From: Daphnia pulex
Taxonomy: Eukaryota > Arthropoda > Branchiopoda > Diplostraca > Daphniidae
Direction: 5' to 3'
DNA length: 64,000 bases
NCBI RefSeq assembly: GCF_021134715.1
Contig: NC_060018.1
Coordinates: 13,099,501-13,163,500 of the forward strand
The position numbers were made by a program, and so were the translations under genes. This document shows, one piece after another, positions 12,557 to 24,656 of the stretch (its first letter is position 1; each line of letters opens with the position of its first letter). Under the pieces are notes generated by a model. It was not told the origin of the DNA. It was given only the letters and a program-made list of their open reading frames with translations, and did not search any database.

Positions 12557-15500
12557 ATGACGACCATATCCAGTATGGTCAGTGTGCCTAATTTGCGCAG
12601 ATTATCCAGCCGAAAGGTAAAAAAAAAAGGTCTTTGTGTGACACAACTTTTGGCTCTTGAAATGTTTCCCCTTTGGTCAAACTATTTGGTTATTCGCTTG
12701 AAACGGAAATGGTTGATGTTTCCTTTAGTCGTCGGCTGCTGCCTGTTTTTGTAGTCTCACACTCCAGCAGGCCAGCGGAATTCCCCCCTTCCGTTCTTTC
12801 TGCTGGCCATGTGTGTCTTGTCTTGGGCTAAGAAATATCTGGAACACTTTTTTGAAGAAGACCCTCTTTTGTTTTCTGAGCTGGAACTTTAAACCGGCTA
12901 CCATATAAATAATTCTTCCCTATCAGATCTTTTCTCTCCCTCACTCTCTTATCCACCGAAACAAAATGTGAAATTTCCGGAAAATGTTTTTTTTTTCTTC
13001 TTTTACATTTCTTATCAATTGTGACCAGAGGCGATCCAGCAACAACATCTGCGGGTTGCAATGGCCATTAACTCCAAAGGGTCTCGTCCTTGGGAGAAGT
13101 TCTTTTCCCTTTGTTGTGAGTCATCTTCTACCAGTCACGTGCCGTTTCCAAGAAAATTATTTTTTCACTGGAAATTGAGCATCATTTAGGAGCTTTGGTT
13201 AAAATCGTGGGTGAATGTGAGGAGGGGTGAACTTCGTGTTGTTGTAATCATAAAAAAAGGGCGTCGTCTAGTTCCGTTCAAACTGTCGAACAATAAAATG
13301 CAGCCAAAAAAAAACAGTTTGGGTACAATTTTCCAGTCAACTGGGCTCAATGAACGTGTTTGATAATAAAACGATTATTAATTATTTCTTTTTCTCTTAT
13401 TTTCAGAGTCAAAACGGTTTCGAGGAGCTGCGACTTCACGTCAAAGAGGGCGGTGACCTATGCAAAGAACTGTCAGCCATTCTCCAGGAGAGGTCAGTTT
13501 TATCTGTTATACCTACAAACGTCTATATCGTAAAAAAAACACCTGGCCAAAAGGAATGTTCACCTTTCACTTCGTGGGGCGTTTTATTTTTATTTTTCCA
13601 GACGTAACAAAAAGTGTGAAAATGTTAGTGGGTCGCTGAATTGGGGTCTCTCTCCTCCCGGAGTCATTGAATCGTGAACGATACAAAAGATGTGGTCGTC
13701 GTGTTTTTCATCAAAGAGAAAAAAGACACTGGACTCGCTTCAAATTTTCTAGTTGGGGTAAATTACAAATGGAAAAAACAGATGAATTGGAAAAATAATT
13801 TCTAGTTGCTAGTGCACTTTCTCGTCTTCACGTAATTAAAAGAAAGTGGATTACATTTTTGGCATTTCTTTTCAAGATAATATGGTTCGTTTTTGAGGCC
13901 CCCACAGAGTGTCTAGTCTTAGAACAAATATAGTCAGCTGTGGGCTACAAGTTAACAAAACCGTGGGAGATGTCGGTCACGGGTCTGCTCACGAGAGCGG
14001 CACACACGACGACCAGGAAAAAGCATACAAAGACTCTCCCAAATACTCGATGAAAACATTTCATTTACTGATATTTTTCTATGCAATTTAACTCGATTAG
14101 AGAGGGGGGGATAAAATTGACCAGAGTCTATTGGACGGACATACCGGAAATGTGTTGTGTACTAATCATGGACTTTGTAACTGTAATTCTTGCGCGAAAA
14201 AAGGAAGGTGTCGACTGTTATTTTAACACAAAATGTTGTTGTTGTTGTTGTTTCCGTGTGCGCGCAACCAACACAAAATACAGGTCGGAGCTGGAGGCGA
14301 GTTACGCCAAGGGATTGGCCAAATTAGCGTCGAAATTGCTGAAAACGACGGGTGAACTGCAGGGACCGCACGGGACCGTTACGGCCGGATGGTCTGCAGT
14401 TGCCATGAAAATGGAATCGGAAGCCGAACTACACAAGTAAGTGATTTACGGTGTATAGCCACCGAAATTTATTATTTTTGTAGCAGCAACCCCCGTTAAT
14501 GTATAGCCACCGGAAAGATATTTTTGTTTTAAAAATTTAGTAAAAGGTGGGAGGAAATTGGAATCTGACGAGTTCCACGCAACCGCGACTTCGTGATTCT
14601 TTATAACGTCGTTATTATACACGAGCCGCTTTTGTGTACTACGTACGTTAACCGCCGCGAGGCTGGTTTAAATCTTCTTTGATTATTCGATGGCGTGGTG
14701 AAATGCAACTACTTGGAATATACCCAAGGTTCTATCCCGCTGCTTTCATCAGAATCTCCACATCATGTCCTAATTCTTCGTCCCCCTTTTGTCTCTTTTT
14801 AACTTGGCTCAAATTTAATTCAGAATGTTAACTTATTGAGTATTTGGTAAATAACCAAACAGGAAACCGGTGCCGATATTCATTGGTGTTTAAAAACCCA
14901 AAGAGTGTCGTCTTCTTGCAAATGGAGAAGAAGGTTTGGTTTTTCGCTCAAGGCGACTGGGTTCACCATTCCATGTACGGTTACAGCTCAGCTGAGGCCA
15001 AACACTCTCAAAATGGGAATAGCTTTCTTTTTCGTCAACATGTTAATAAGGACGACCTTCGCCGTACTATATTTGGGGATCCCGACTTTTGTCTGATTAC
15101 ATTTTTTACACAAACGCAGAAATGGCCATCGCATGAAACATGATTTACGCCTATCCACTCATTTCTAATTCACGCAAAAAGCGCCTTTCCAACTTTCAAT
15201 TTTCATTCCAACGAGGGAAACGTGGGCGTCGTTGTTTTTCCTTCCAACTTTACCATATTTGACGCATAATATCACATTGGTGACGTAATCCATCAAAAGT
15301 GTCCGAAGGTTTCACTGAAGGCGAATTTCACGGGGAAAAGTATAACGTTTGGATTATTATTTGTTTATCTTTCAAATGTAACGGAGTCAGTTGCGACAGC
15401 CAGCCAAGTTTCCGGTTGAGAGACGGACGTGATTTTACGTTGAAAATTCGTGTTTTTTCTATAATAACTGTGCATCTCCTTAAAATATAAAACTCGTTTT

Positions 15501-17122
15501 CTTGTTGAAAATTGCGGGATCGAAACATGCCTCACTGACTCGTCAAAGTCGACGAAATTCCGGCTCAAAATATTTTGATGTACAGCTGGATCAATTGTTA
15601 AATAATTCAATTATGTTTTTGGCTATTCAGATCGCTGTCGGTGGCGCTGTCGGAAGAATTGGTGAAACCGTTGAAGGTGGCTGTCGAATCGCAACACAGA
15701 GTGCGCAAGGCAGTCGAGTCTGGTGTGGACAAAACGGGCCGGATGCTGGCGGAATGGAGATCCGCCCAAGCCAAAGCCAAAAAGCATTGCTACATGAGCG
15801 CCAGGGAGAACGAGAAAATGCAAGACCAGGTGTTTATCAACAAACCACGGGTCCTCACCGACAAGGAGACGGCCAAATTGGAAGCCAAGTGTAAAAAGAC
15901 GCAAGAAGCCGTTCGAAAGGTATAAAATCAATAACTACTACTGACTGGGAATTATGATGGGTGACATTCCGGCTTTTGGCATTTCAGGCTGAAGGGGAAT
16001 ATTACACATGCTGCACGAAAGCCGAACGGTCTCGACTCGAGTGGGAATCGACGACCCAGCGGGGTGGCCGATGTTTTCACGCTCTGGAACAAGAAAGACT
16101 GGAGCAGTTGAAAGACTTGCTGTCCAAGTATTACGTTTGTTTCCGCGATTACTGCCCCAAAATGTGCCAGGCCGTCGACAGACTGGTCGAGCCGGTTTCG
16201 ACGTGCAACATCGATATCGACCTGCAGAGCGTGTCGTCGCTCCGTGATTCCGCCCCGACCTTTGCCGAACAACTCCTGCCCGACTTTTACGCCGAGCACA
16301 TGTCCAATGTGATGAACCGGGAACGTCGCAAGGATAGTTTAGAGCGCTGCCTCCACTGGGTCCGTTCCGACTTGGAACGGGAGTCACGTGGTAGACGCGG
16401 CGTTGAGAATTTAGCCAAAGCTTTGCAAGAGTCACCTCACTTTGGCGGCGAGGAATCGCAGCTGGAAGTGCACGAGAAACTCCTCCACTTGCGCAGCATG
16501 TTGGCATTCCTGGAAATGACTCGCGTCAAATTGCACAACAGCGCACACGAACTGGAGCCAATTCGATACCGCAAAGTGGATCATCCTCTCTTCAAATATC
16601 TTTCAGTAAGTCACTAGCCCTTGATCAACTAAAAATCGGAGAGAATACTATAAACCACTGTTTTCTCATTAGGTACACAAAGACAAGCAAGGGATGATGC
16701 AGAGCGTGCTCAAATTACCGCACTGGATCGACAACGAAGACATTGAGATTGAGATCAATGAAGACGGACGGGGAACAGGTGACGGCAATTCCGGGCAAGT
16801 CGACAGCGACTTTGATGAATTCAGCAGTCAGGGCAGTGATGGAGAAATTTCGTCGCACAGCGTCATCCAACGCAATGGCGGCGTGTCCAGCAATGCAGGA
16901 TCCACGTCTTCATCGTCGACGACCGACAACACGACAGTGATTGTGCCCTCGGTGGGCAAGTGTCGAGCACTGTACAGCTACGCCGCCAACATGTACGACG
17001 AGCTCAGCATTCAACCAGGGGACGTCATCAATATTCACGACAAACAAGCCGATGGATGGTGGCTGGGTGAATTGAGCGGAACGGTGGGCATCTTCCCGGC
17101 AACCTACGTCGAAGAAGTATAA
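12557..17122 (+). CDS. Nost: Nostrin: F-BAR and SH3 domain membrane-trafficking adaptor
   Basis: Exons: 12557-12616, 13407-13492, 14284-14436, 15631-15919, 15988-16605, 16673-17122, giving 551 aa (human nostrin is about 506). Nostrin-type proteins bend and bind membrane through the F-BAR dimer and recruit partners through SH3 during endocytosis and actin remodelling. The F-BAR domain runs from SQNGFEELRLHVKEGGD and RSELEASYAKGLAKLASKL through ERRKDSLERCLHWVRSDLE. A Ser/Asp-rich linker follows. The SH3 domain fills the last 55 residues: ALYSYAANMYDELSI, GWWLGEL and FPATYVEEV. The first exon adds 20 residues (MTTISSMVSVPNLRRLSSRK) with Ser/Arg sites. The gene converges on Spc25, whose coding end is only 249 bp away. 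Confidence 0.93.
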
Positions 17123-17242
17123 ACTACCAACGATGACATAATTATTTTTTTGTTTTCCGGTTTGCCTCTCTCTATCTGCAAAAATCTAATCCGCTCCCAA
17201 TTTTTTTTCTTACTTTTGCTATCGTGACCGAATCGCTACTAA

Positions 17243-17304
17243 AATAAATGCTGACCTTTTTTTTTTTTCGTTTTTGTCAAAAGTGAAGAAATAATGAATT
17301 TATT
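17243..17304. terminator. Convergent poly(A) signals of Nostrin (+) and Spc25 (-)
   Basis: AATAAA at 17243-17248 on the plus strand lies 121 bp after the Nostrin stop. AATAAA on the minus strand (17304-17299) lies 67 bp after the Spc25 stop. The two transcripts must therefore end within a few tens of bases of each other, tail to tail. Confidence 0.6.
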
Positions 17305-17370
17305 ACACACGTTTCATACATTACTTTCGTGCATGGCTTTAGTATTCAAAAATTGCGAGGATATAGTAGT

Positions 17371-18144
17371 TCAAGAGGTGAATTTGTCAATAAAGAATGA
17401 CCGTAAATGGACCACAAAGCCTGAAAAATCATTAGTCTTGGCCAGTTGGGCTTCCAGTTTCTCCAGATCTTTATCTTTAAGCATAGGGGTACACTTGACA
17501 ACTGCGAACAAAATTCAATTACGTGTTAGAAACCAAAAAAAATAGATACTGTATGAGAAATTATTACTTTTCAGTCCATTCCTTGCCAGTTTTACCACAC
17601 ATTTCTTGCCATTTGGCATCTGGAAAATGAACCTCAGGGAAGCTTCAGATCCTGAGCTTTTCTGGAAAGTCACACCCAAGATCTCGTGGTATGGTTTCAA
17701 GAGTACATTGGCTTTATCTTGACTCTTTTTGGAGAGTTGATCTTCTTTCTCTATCCCTAGAGTTATATTATTTACATTAACTTGACTTGAATCAAAATGG
17801 AAAAAGTGAATATTCTTACTGGATCGCTCACTTTGAGCTGCCGACTGCAGGTCATCAGCCTTGATGGTTTCTTGTTTCAATTTTGCCCTCAGTTCAGCAT
17901 TTTTCTGAAGGACTTTCTTCTTTTTTTCTTGGACTTTTAAATCTCCATCTGCAACTAAAGCTGTTTGTGCTTCCGTTTCAGCAATTCGTTTGGCCAAGTC
18001 TTCACTGTATTTCAATTTCCGTTGCTCCTCTTCACGGGCGTTGGACGCGTTTTTGGAGAATTTCACACAATTTGAAATCACCAACAGTGCCAAGTTATCA
18101 TACCGATCTCGAAAATTTCGAACGTGGGTTTCCATTTTCTCCAA
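17371..18144 (-). CDS. Spc25: Kinetochore protein Spc25 (Ndc80 complex subunit)
   Basis: Exons on the minus strand: 18144-17568 and 17501-17371 (intron of 66 bp), giving 235 aa (human SPC25 is 224). Spc25 pairs with Spc24 and anchors the Ndc80 complex to the inner kinetochore in mitosis. The first 120 residues are a long charged coiled coil (REEEQRKLKYSEDLAKRIAE, KKKVLQKNAELRAKLKQE). The C-terminal globular domain begins near YHEILGVTFQKSSG and LRFIFQMPNGKKCVVKL. It continues in exon 2 as LEKLEAQLAKTNDFSGF and ends VHLRSFFIDKFTS, matching the family's final helix (N-F, then F-R-F). The second exon is missed if the first open frame is simply read through. I place identity with good confidence from the domain order and the C-terminal pattern. 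Confidence 0.85.
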
Positions 18145-18787
18145 TCAACTTTGTTAATAGTAATAAACGAAATTTTTCAGCAGAAAACGACGATGACACA
18201 CGTTTCAAAACGGTCTACATCAAAAGTCAAAACGATCAAAACAAAACTGATGGCATTCAAATGCGCGCTACGATGCCAAATCGTAATAATTCTATTCTAA
18301 CCTTTCATTTTTTTAGAAAAAGAAAATCAGAAATGCAAGTTGTTTTCTTACTTCTCTTATTCAATAAATTAAGCATTGCATATTTTAATACTCATTTCAT
18401 GATCATGTTATAGCCTATTCATGAGCAGTGATTGATGGGCTATCGTGACAATGCAAATTAGGTCCTTGTGATTTGATTGACATTAAATACGCTGACACAC
18501 CTGCTGATGTGATAAGACATCATGTATCTAAAAAACTATTATTGGTCTATCGAAATCGAAAGATATACTATCCCTTATCGATCACCATTATCTTTGCCAT
18601 GTCCTAGTTAAAAACACAATAATAGTATCCTTTTTTAACAAGACCCTTCCAGGTTCGCCCTCGGGTATTAACGGGCAAGATATGACTAATCACTATCAGT
18701 TAAAAGCTTTTGCTTATTTTCAGAACAATTAAAATGTAGGAATTTCGTAAGATTTTTTTTATTGTAATTTTCTATTAAACTTATCAC

Positions 18788-18955
18788 CTGAATCTGTAGT
18801 TCGGAAGAATTTTGTTGAGCAATTCTAAGATTATTCTCCATAATGTTATTCTGTTCACAATTGGTTGGTAGCTTTAAGCTGCTGACGTTTTTTACTCCGC
18901 TTTTTATCCTTTGGACTTGATTACTTGAAACACACTCTTTTGATTTTGGTGGCAT
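18788..18955 (-). CDS. Short unidentified reading frame at the end of a spliced minus-strand transcript
   Basis: ATG at 18955 opens a frame MPPKSKECVSSNQVQRIKSG with a helical Asn/Gln-rich continuation. A plausible donor (CAG before GTGATAAGT) ends the exon at 18788 in phase 0. Without splicing the frame runs to 18686 (89 aa). The exon begins at 18989 after a good acceptor (polypyrimidine then CAG). I find no convincing downstream coding exon before Spc25. It may be a small protein, the remains of a larger gene, or an accidental frame in a non-coding RNA. The spacing of the helical part weakly recalls shugoshin N-termini, but this is not enough for a name. Confidence 0.3.
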
Positions 18956-18988
18956 CTTTTAGCAAAATTCGAAGTAAATCTAAATCAA

Positions 18989-20150
18989 CCTGTTTGACAG
19001 ACAGCACGGAACGAATACTTCCGGAGCAAGTCAAGCTATAACTACACTCAAGTCCATACATATCTACCCCCTATACCCCCTTCCCCCCAAAAAAAGGCGC
19101 GAAAAAAGAGGATCTTACCGCTACAGAATTGTTTTTGTGCTAAGTATTATCATTATGCAATCGTAAAAGCGAGTATACGAAGAGTTAAAACGGTGGTATA
19201 TTAGAAAACGAGAAAAAATTAACAATGATTACAAGAATGCCTTCAAAAGTATGATTTACGGTAAACAATTCTGTCGTGATACGGCACAGCTCTCGAAGAT
19301 TTTATGACATCAATGATTGCATTTGAAAAATATTACACATACGACTATTCAGTTAAAATCCAATGTTAAATACATTTCCATTTTTCTAACAGATACAATC
19401 AACGTAGATATAAAATCACTGTAATGTGTTCATCTTCTCCTGTCCTTAACTTTCTTTCTGAAACAGACATGTGCACATCCAAATTTAGGTGAGGACGATA
19501 CATATCCATGTCTTATGTCTAATCACCAGCCTAACAGTCAAAATCTAACATTTCTCGTTAGGGCATTACCAATATGGTAAATTATTTCAGTGCTTACCAT
19601 GCATGATGTCTACTCATCGTATGGTATATTGATATCAGTGAGTGACTCACAGAAATGGTTTAGTGCACTACCATGAAAATCAAGAAATCCATTTGATGGT
19701 CATTTTCCTTGACATCACAACAAAATTAGTTAGGCATACAAAATATGTAAGAAAACTCAAAATACCAAATGATATCGCGCAGATTTACCCTTCATGAAGC
19801 ATTTAGCTATGCGAAACCATTACAATGACAATCATAAATAAGGTAATCCATAGTATAGTCTTTTGCCTGAGAATCGAAACAGGAATATTGAAATTATGCG
19901 TTACTTTAATAATTACAAATTTCAAGCTTACCATGTTCACATGATCGGTAACTGGTAAATCAGAAAACAAAAACAAAACAAACAGACAATCGAATTGATG
20001 TTGTGGTTGTCCTAAGTCACAAAAAGCTAATGACTAAATCCGCATAAAATTAAATAAAATTTAGTATTACCAAATGAATCGAAACTTACCTATCCGCTGA
20101 GATAAATTACTGTAAGTTTACACAAAAAGTTTGAAGAAAATCGATGGAGT
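18989..20150 (-). ncRNA. Putative spliced non-coding exons upstream of the 18955 frame
   Basis: Four successive GTAAG donors on the minus strand (before 20090, 19932, 19598 and 19119) each have a downstream acceptor (TAG or CAG). They define exons about 20150-20090, 20011-19932, 19866-19598, 19457-19119, then 18989 onward. The introns would be 78, 65, 140 and 129 bp, the normal size here. All frames of these exons have many stops, so they look non-coding: either a long 5' UTR of the 18955 frame or a long non-coding RNA. The first exon lies head-to-head with FGGY, so the two may share a bidirectional promoter near 20160-20368. The 5' end is not defined. Confidence 0.4.
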
Positions 20151-20218
20151 AGTTTAGATTTCTATAAATTTATTCTGATTCTGAATTAAAGGTTCTGGAA
20201 GCCTGGCCCAGAACAGCG

Positions 20219-20260
20219 TACCTCCCCCACACCCCCCCCCCCCTACACACACACACACCC
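20219..20260. repeat. C-rich and CA microsatellite tract
   Basis: A run of about 13 C with short CA flanks, followed by (AC)n up to about 20257. It sits in the presumed shared promoter region between FGGY and the minus-strand transcript. Confidence 0.7.
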
Positions 20261-20368
20261 GCATTTACTTTAATGCCTTCTGGTAGTACAAGTACTACCC
20301 TCAGGGATAACCTTAGGGAACGTTCAACACTGTTCACTTGAGACCAGGCGGTGAAATCAAACGTAAAG

Positions 20369-22657
20369 ATGGCGGTATATTTCATTGGTGTCGACGTTGG
20401 GACAGCAAGGTGAAAATCCCGACAATTTGTCCAGCTAAATAATTTTGCACTGATCGTCCAGTATATTGTTCTAGTGTGAGAGCTGGAATTTTTGATCAAA
20501 CCGGCCGATTGCTGCAAAATGCGACCCACGAGATAAAGATTTGGAATCCAAAAGGAACGAAAGGCGATTTTTATCAACAGTCATCTGATGATATTTGGGA
20601 ATCTTGCTGCAAAGTCATTAAAGTAAACTTATTCAACTGTATGTTCATGTTTTGCTTTCTAGTTTTAATTTGCAACTTTCATTTCTTTGGTAGGAAGTGG
20701 TTGAGGGCATTGATGCAGATTCTGTTGCAGGTTCGTTTTTTTGGGGCATTAGATTGATTTTTATGTTATGTTAATTTCTTATTTCATTTGTAGGAATTGG
20801 GTTTGATGCTACATGTTCGCTGGTGGCTCTTGACAATGAAGATAAGCCAATAACGGTTAGCCCAACAGGTACTAGGCTAATGTCTGTCAAATCATGATGC
20901 ATGCTCAACATTAATTCTCAAATATAGGGGAACACGAGCAAAATGTTATCATGTGGATGGACCACAGAGCAGTCCAGGAGACTGAAGTCATCAATGCTTT
21001 GAATCATTCTGCCTTTCAATATGTCGGAGGAAAAGTTTCCATTGAGATGCAGCTTCCAAAACTTCTTTGGCTTAAAAGAAATCTCTGTGATACTTGGTAT
21101 CAGACTAAGAGATTCATGGACCTGCCAGACTTTCTGACATGGAAGGCCACTAATAGTGATGCTAGGTACAATTTGAATTGCAGTAAACACATATTCAAGT
21201 CATTATACATATTCCATTGTTTTGTTTAATAGATCCCTTTGCAGTGTGGTATGCAAATGGAACTACATAGTTGATGAATCTGGATGTCACGGTTGGCCCA
21301 GTGACTTGTTTGAGCTAGTTGGACTACAAGAACTTTTGGAAAACAATGCAAGTCTCATTGGTATGTTAAGACAGTCACATCTTTGTCAGATATACATAAG
21401 AATATTCAATTTGATTTATAATGACAGGAAGCAACATCAAATTCCCTGGCTCTCCACAAGGCTCAGGTCTGACATTTTCTGTTGCCCATGAGTTGGGATT
21501 AAAACCAGGCACTCCGGTCGGCACTTCCCTGATTGATGCATATGCAGGAGCCCTTGGATTATTTGCTTGTCATGCCGATGCTCCAGTGGATCAGAGACTA
21601 GGTAATTGAGAAGACATGATGTATAAATCTGTAAACACCATTAATATTTAAATCAACATTCGCACAGCACTCATTTGCGGTACTTCAACGTGCCATATGC
21701 TGAGCGTATCTCAACCGACATTTGTCAATGGAGTGTGGGGTCCATACGCCGATGTCTTACTGCCAGGAATGTGGTTGTTGGAAGGCGGGCAAAGCGCTAC
21801 TGGGAAATTATTGGACCATATCGTCGAGACGCATCCGTGTTATACGTCGTTAAAAGAGCGATTGCCGTCAACGATTTCCATTGCCGAAGAACTTTCCCGA
21901 ATCCTCCATACCATGTCACGCCCGACTGGACGACCCGTTTCCAATTTGACTAAAGATGTCCATATGTGGCCGGATTTTCATGGCAATCGCTCTCCTTTAG
22001 CGGACCCTAATGTTAAAGGCATGGTAAGGCACTACAGAAAATCTGGAGGGAAAAATAAAACCGACATTAAAATATTTTATTGGTAGATTTGCGGTATGAC
22101 TTTGGACGCGTCAGAAGAGAACCTAGCGTTGCATTACCTGGCTACCATTCAGGCTTTATGCGTAAGTTATCTTACCTCCCACGCAGCATTTTTGTAGATA
22201 ATAAACTAATGATTATTTTCTTTTTTAGTATGGGACTCGTCATATAATCGAATCTATGAGAGAACGCGACGTGGAAATTGGGTGTTTGTTGCTTTGCGGT
22301 GGATTGACCAAAATCGACTTGTTTGCTGTCACTATGGCCGACGCCGTTGGTCTGCCCGTTGTTCTCCCCAACAAGAAAGAGTCTGTTCTTCTCGGTTCAG
22401 CGATGCTGGGAGCCTGCGCTTCAACGCATTTCTCCTCTCTCAACGAAGCAATGATCAAAATGGGTGGTCATGGAAAAACAATTCAACCGAACCAACAAGA
22501 CAGAAAGTACGATTGAAAAATCGAATAACCGTGCTAAGCGCTTATTCTAGTAAATTTTACGATTTAAATTTTCAGGTTCCACGATCGCAAGTACAGAGTG
22601 TTTATGAAAATGCTGCAGGACCAAAAAGATTATGAAAAGATCATGAACTCCAACTAA
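20369..22657 (+). CDS. Fggy: FGGY-family carbohydrate (pentulose) kinase
   Basis: Eleven exons: 20369-20409, 20475-20622, 20694-20730, 20794-20868, 20928-21165, 21233-21360, 21428-21601, 21668-22023, 22087-22161, 22229-22506, 22576-22657; 543 aa (human FGGY 551). The animal and yeast enzymes of this branch phosphorylate D-ribulose and are viewed as metabolite repair kinases in the cytosol. The N-terminal actin-like ATPase fold starts MAVYFIGVDVGTASVRAG. It continues with GIGFDATCSLVAL and the conserved WMDHRA segment. DLPDFLTWKAT leads to CKWNY. The C-terminal lobe has the catalytic-type segment SLIDAYAGALG, then GTSTCHM, then LLLCGGLTK near the ATP site. All phases agree. It converges on OSGEPL1 with 176 bp between stops. 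Confidence 0.95.
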
Positions 22658-22833
22658 ATTGTAAGTGCAAGGACGACATTCCATTTCCTTCTACCCAGTG
22701 AACCACACTTGCATGGACTAACAACTATCAACTGTAGTTTTTTCTTCTTAGTCGACTGTTATTCCCTAGCTGGATGTATTCAAGTTGATTTAATGTAAAT
22801 AGAATGTAGTCGAATTAGTTTAAGACATTTTTA

Positions 22834-24656
22834 TTACTGACTAACATTCACTTTCTTTGGCAGCAATTTAATCCACTTCTTTTTCAGAGATATGTTCATG
22901 TTCCGCACGTCTTCTGTCATATCGACGCCTAATTTCGCCCTATTTATAATTAAGGATAATTTTAATTTCACGTCATGAAGTGAATTTTTTTAAAAATGTG
23001 TTTACTTGGGTTCAATGTCTATGGCGTCGATGTCGTCGGCATTTTTGGCGATTCCAATACCTGCCGTCCATTTTTCCATTCCGTTCCACGCAATCATGAT
23101 TCCGTTATCGGTGCATAGCTTCGGCGGTGGGCAAACAAGGGTGTAGCTCATCTCGGCGCAGATAATGCTCAGGTATTTGCGGAAGTAGTCGTTGCATGCC
23201 ACGCCTCCGGATACAACCTAGGTAATTTTTAAACCGTACCCGTCTGTCACCAGTAATCAAACAAGTCACGAAAGGAAGCGGCTTTTGTACCAACTTTCTT
23301 GGGCCTTCCGGTATCATTTGTTTCATGTCCACGTAATGCATTCCGCGTTGTAGTCGTCTGCAGATGTGGGAAAATAGAGCGTGCTGGAAACTTGCGCACA
23401 AGTTGGCAGCAGACGGTAGCACTTGATCTGCTTCCGTGTCTGCAAAAGAAACACATCAATTTCACTTGGCTTTCTCCAGATAAATCTTGTCTGTAGCTTA
23501 CTGTGAATGATTTCTTCGCGTCCTATATGTTTGTAGACTTTTTCTCTCAATCCGGTGAAGCTAAAGGAACTTTTGAAACACATAGAATTACTTTTTACCG
23601 TAAAGCTCGTAATTTTAAAAGTTTTTCATTACCAGTCATTATATTTAAACATTGGTTGATTTCCGTATTCAAAGGAAGTAACGTCGCCTTGCGTAGCCAA
23701 CATTTCAATAGCTTTCCCACCGGATAAAGTAGAAAAGGCAGGCATGTTTCTCAATTTGAGTCTTCTAGCAACCTTTTATTTTTAAATAAAATAAGTAGTT
23801 TGTTTTTATTAGTGCGGTATGAATATGTAAACCATACTTTATCGAGCACTTCTCCAGGGGCACTGTCGACGCTTTCTCCCAGCAAGAGAAATTCATCGAC
23901 ATTTTTCGCCACAGCCAGTAAACAGTGTCCACCAGAGACTAAGAGCACTAGAAAGGGGAAATCGACCTTCCAAGGATAAACAGTTGCGTGAAAATTATGA
24001 GAAAGCCATACTTGATCGAATTGAATTTTACCTTTTCCACCATTCGAGCTGTCAGGGCATGGGCTTCCATGTGATGAATAGGTATGAATGGAACATTCCA
24101 TGTTTTGCACAGTTTCTTGGCAAATTCAGTGCCTACTACCAGGGAAAGCGGCATTCCTGGTTTTACTGTTGCTGCAATAGCGTCAAGATCTTTGACTTTT
24201 AAATTTGCATTTTGAAGGGCCGTTTCCACAATTTGAGAGATATTTTGAATATGTAGATCTCTTGCTATTGGAGGAATAATCCCACCCATACTAGTCAGAA
24301 TTCAGTTTAAATATTCCTTCAGATTATTTATCAAAAATGTTCTTACGCCAAGTGGGTTTGCAGTTGAGAATGCAAGGCCTCTCCTATTATGTTGCCTTTA
24401 GAGTCAACAATTGCGGCACCTGTATCATCACAGCTAGTTTCTATTCCAAGTATGAGACTTTGATGTGATCTTGGTGTGTGAAAACACCTTAGCTTTGTTT
24501 CATTTGTTTTCTAAATTCAAAAGCTAGCATTAAAAAATCATTGTAATTTAAACTCATAATAGTTGTTACCCAAATGTCTTTTGAAGAACTAGAAAATTGA
24601 TGATAACATTTGTTGAGATGAAACAGTTTGTTTTTCTTTAAAAAAAGATTGAGCAT
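22834..24656 (-). CDS. Osgepl1: Mitochondrial tRNA threonylcarbamoyladenosine transferase (OSGEPL1/Qri7)
   Basis: Nine exons on the minus strand: 24656-24570, 24510-24347, 24290-24032, 23966-23838, 23772-23633, 23569-23502, 23439-23291, 23217-23006, 22939-22834; 437 aa. The enzyme moves the threonylcarbamoyl group to A37 of ANN-decoding tRNAs in mitochondria. The basic, Ser-rich N-terminus (MLNLFLKKNKLFHLNKCYHQ) fits a targeting peptide. Kae1/TsaD motifs follow in order: LILGIETSCDDTGAAIVD, HLAMGGIIPPIARDLH, metal-binding IHHMEAHAL, LLVSGGHCLL, LSGGKAIEM, FSFTGL, and VVSGGVACND near the C-terminus. The HxxxH metal pair is present. Introns are 50-100 bp. Confidence 0.94.

Noticed and set aside
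18788-18955. Possible shugoshin N-terminus in the short frame
   Set aside because: Only loose spacing of helical residues agrees; no C-terminal basic SGO box or further exons could be found before Spc25.
19119-20011. Search for a known microRNA or box C/D snoRNA in the non-coding exons and introns
   Set aside because: I saw scattered ATGATG-like and CTGA-like words but no hairpin or box pair with proper spacing.
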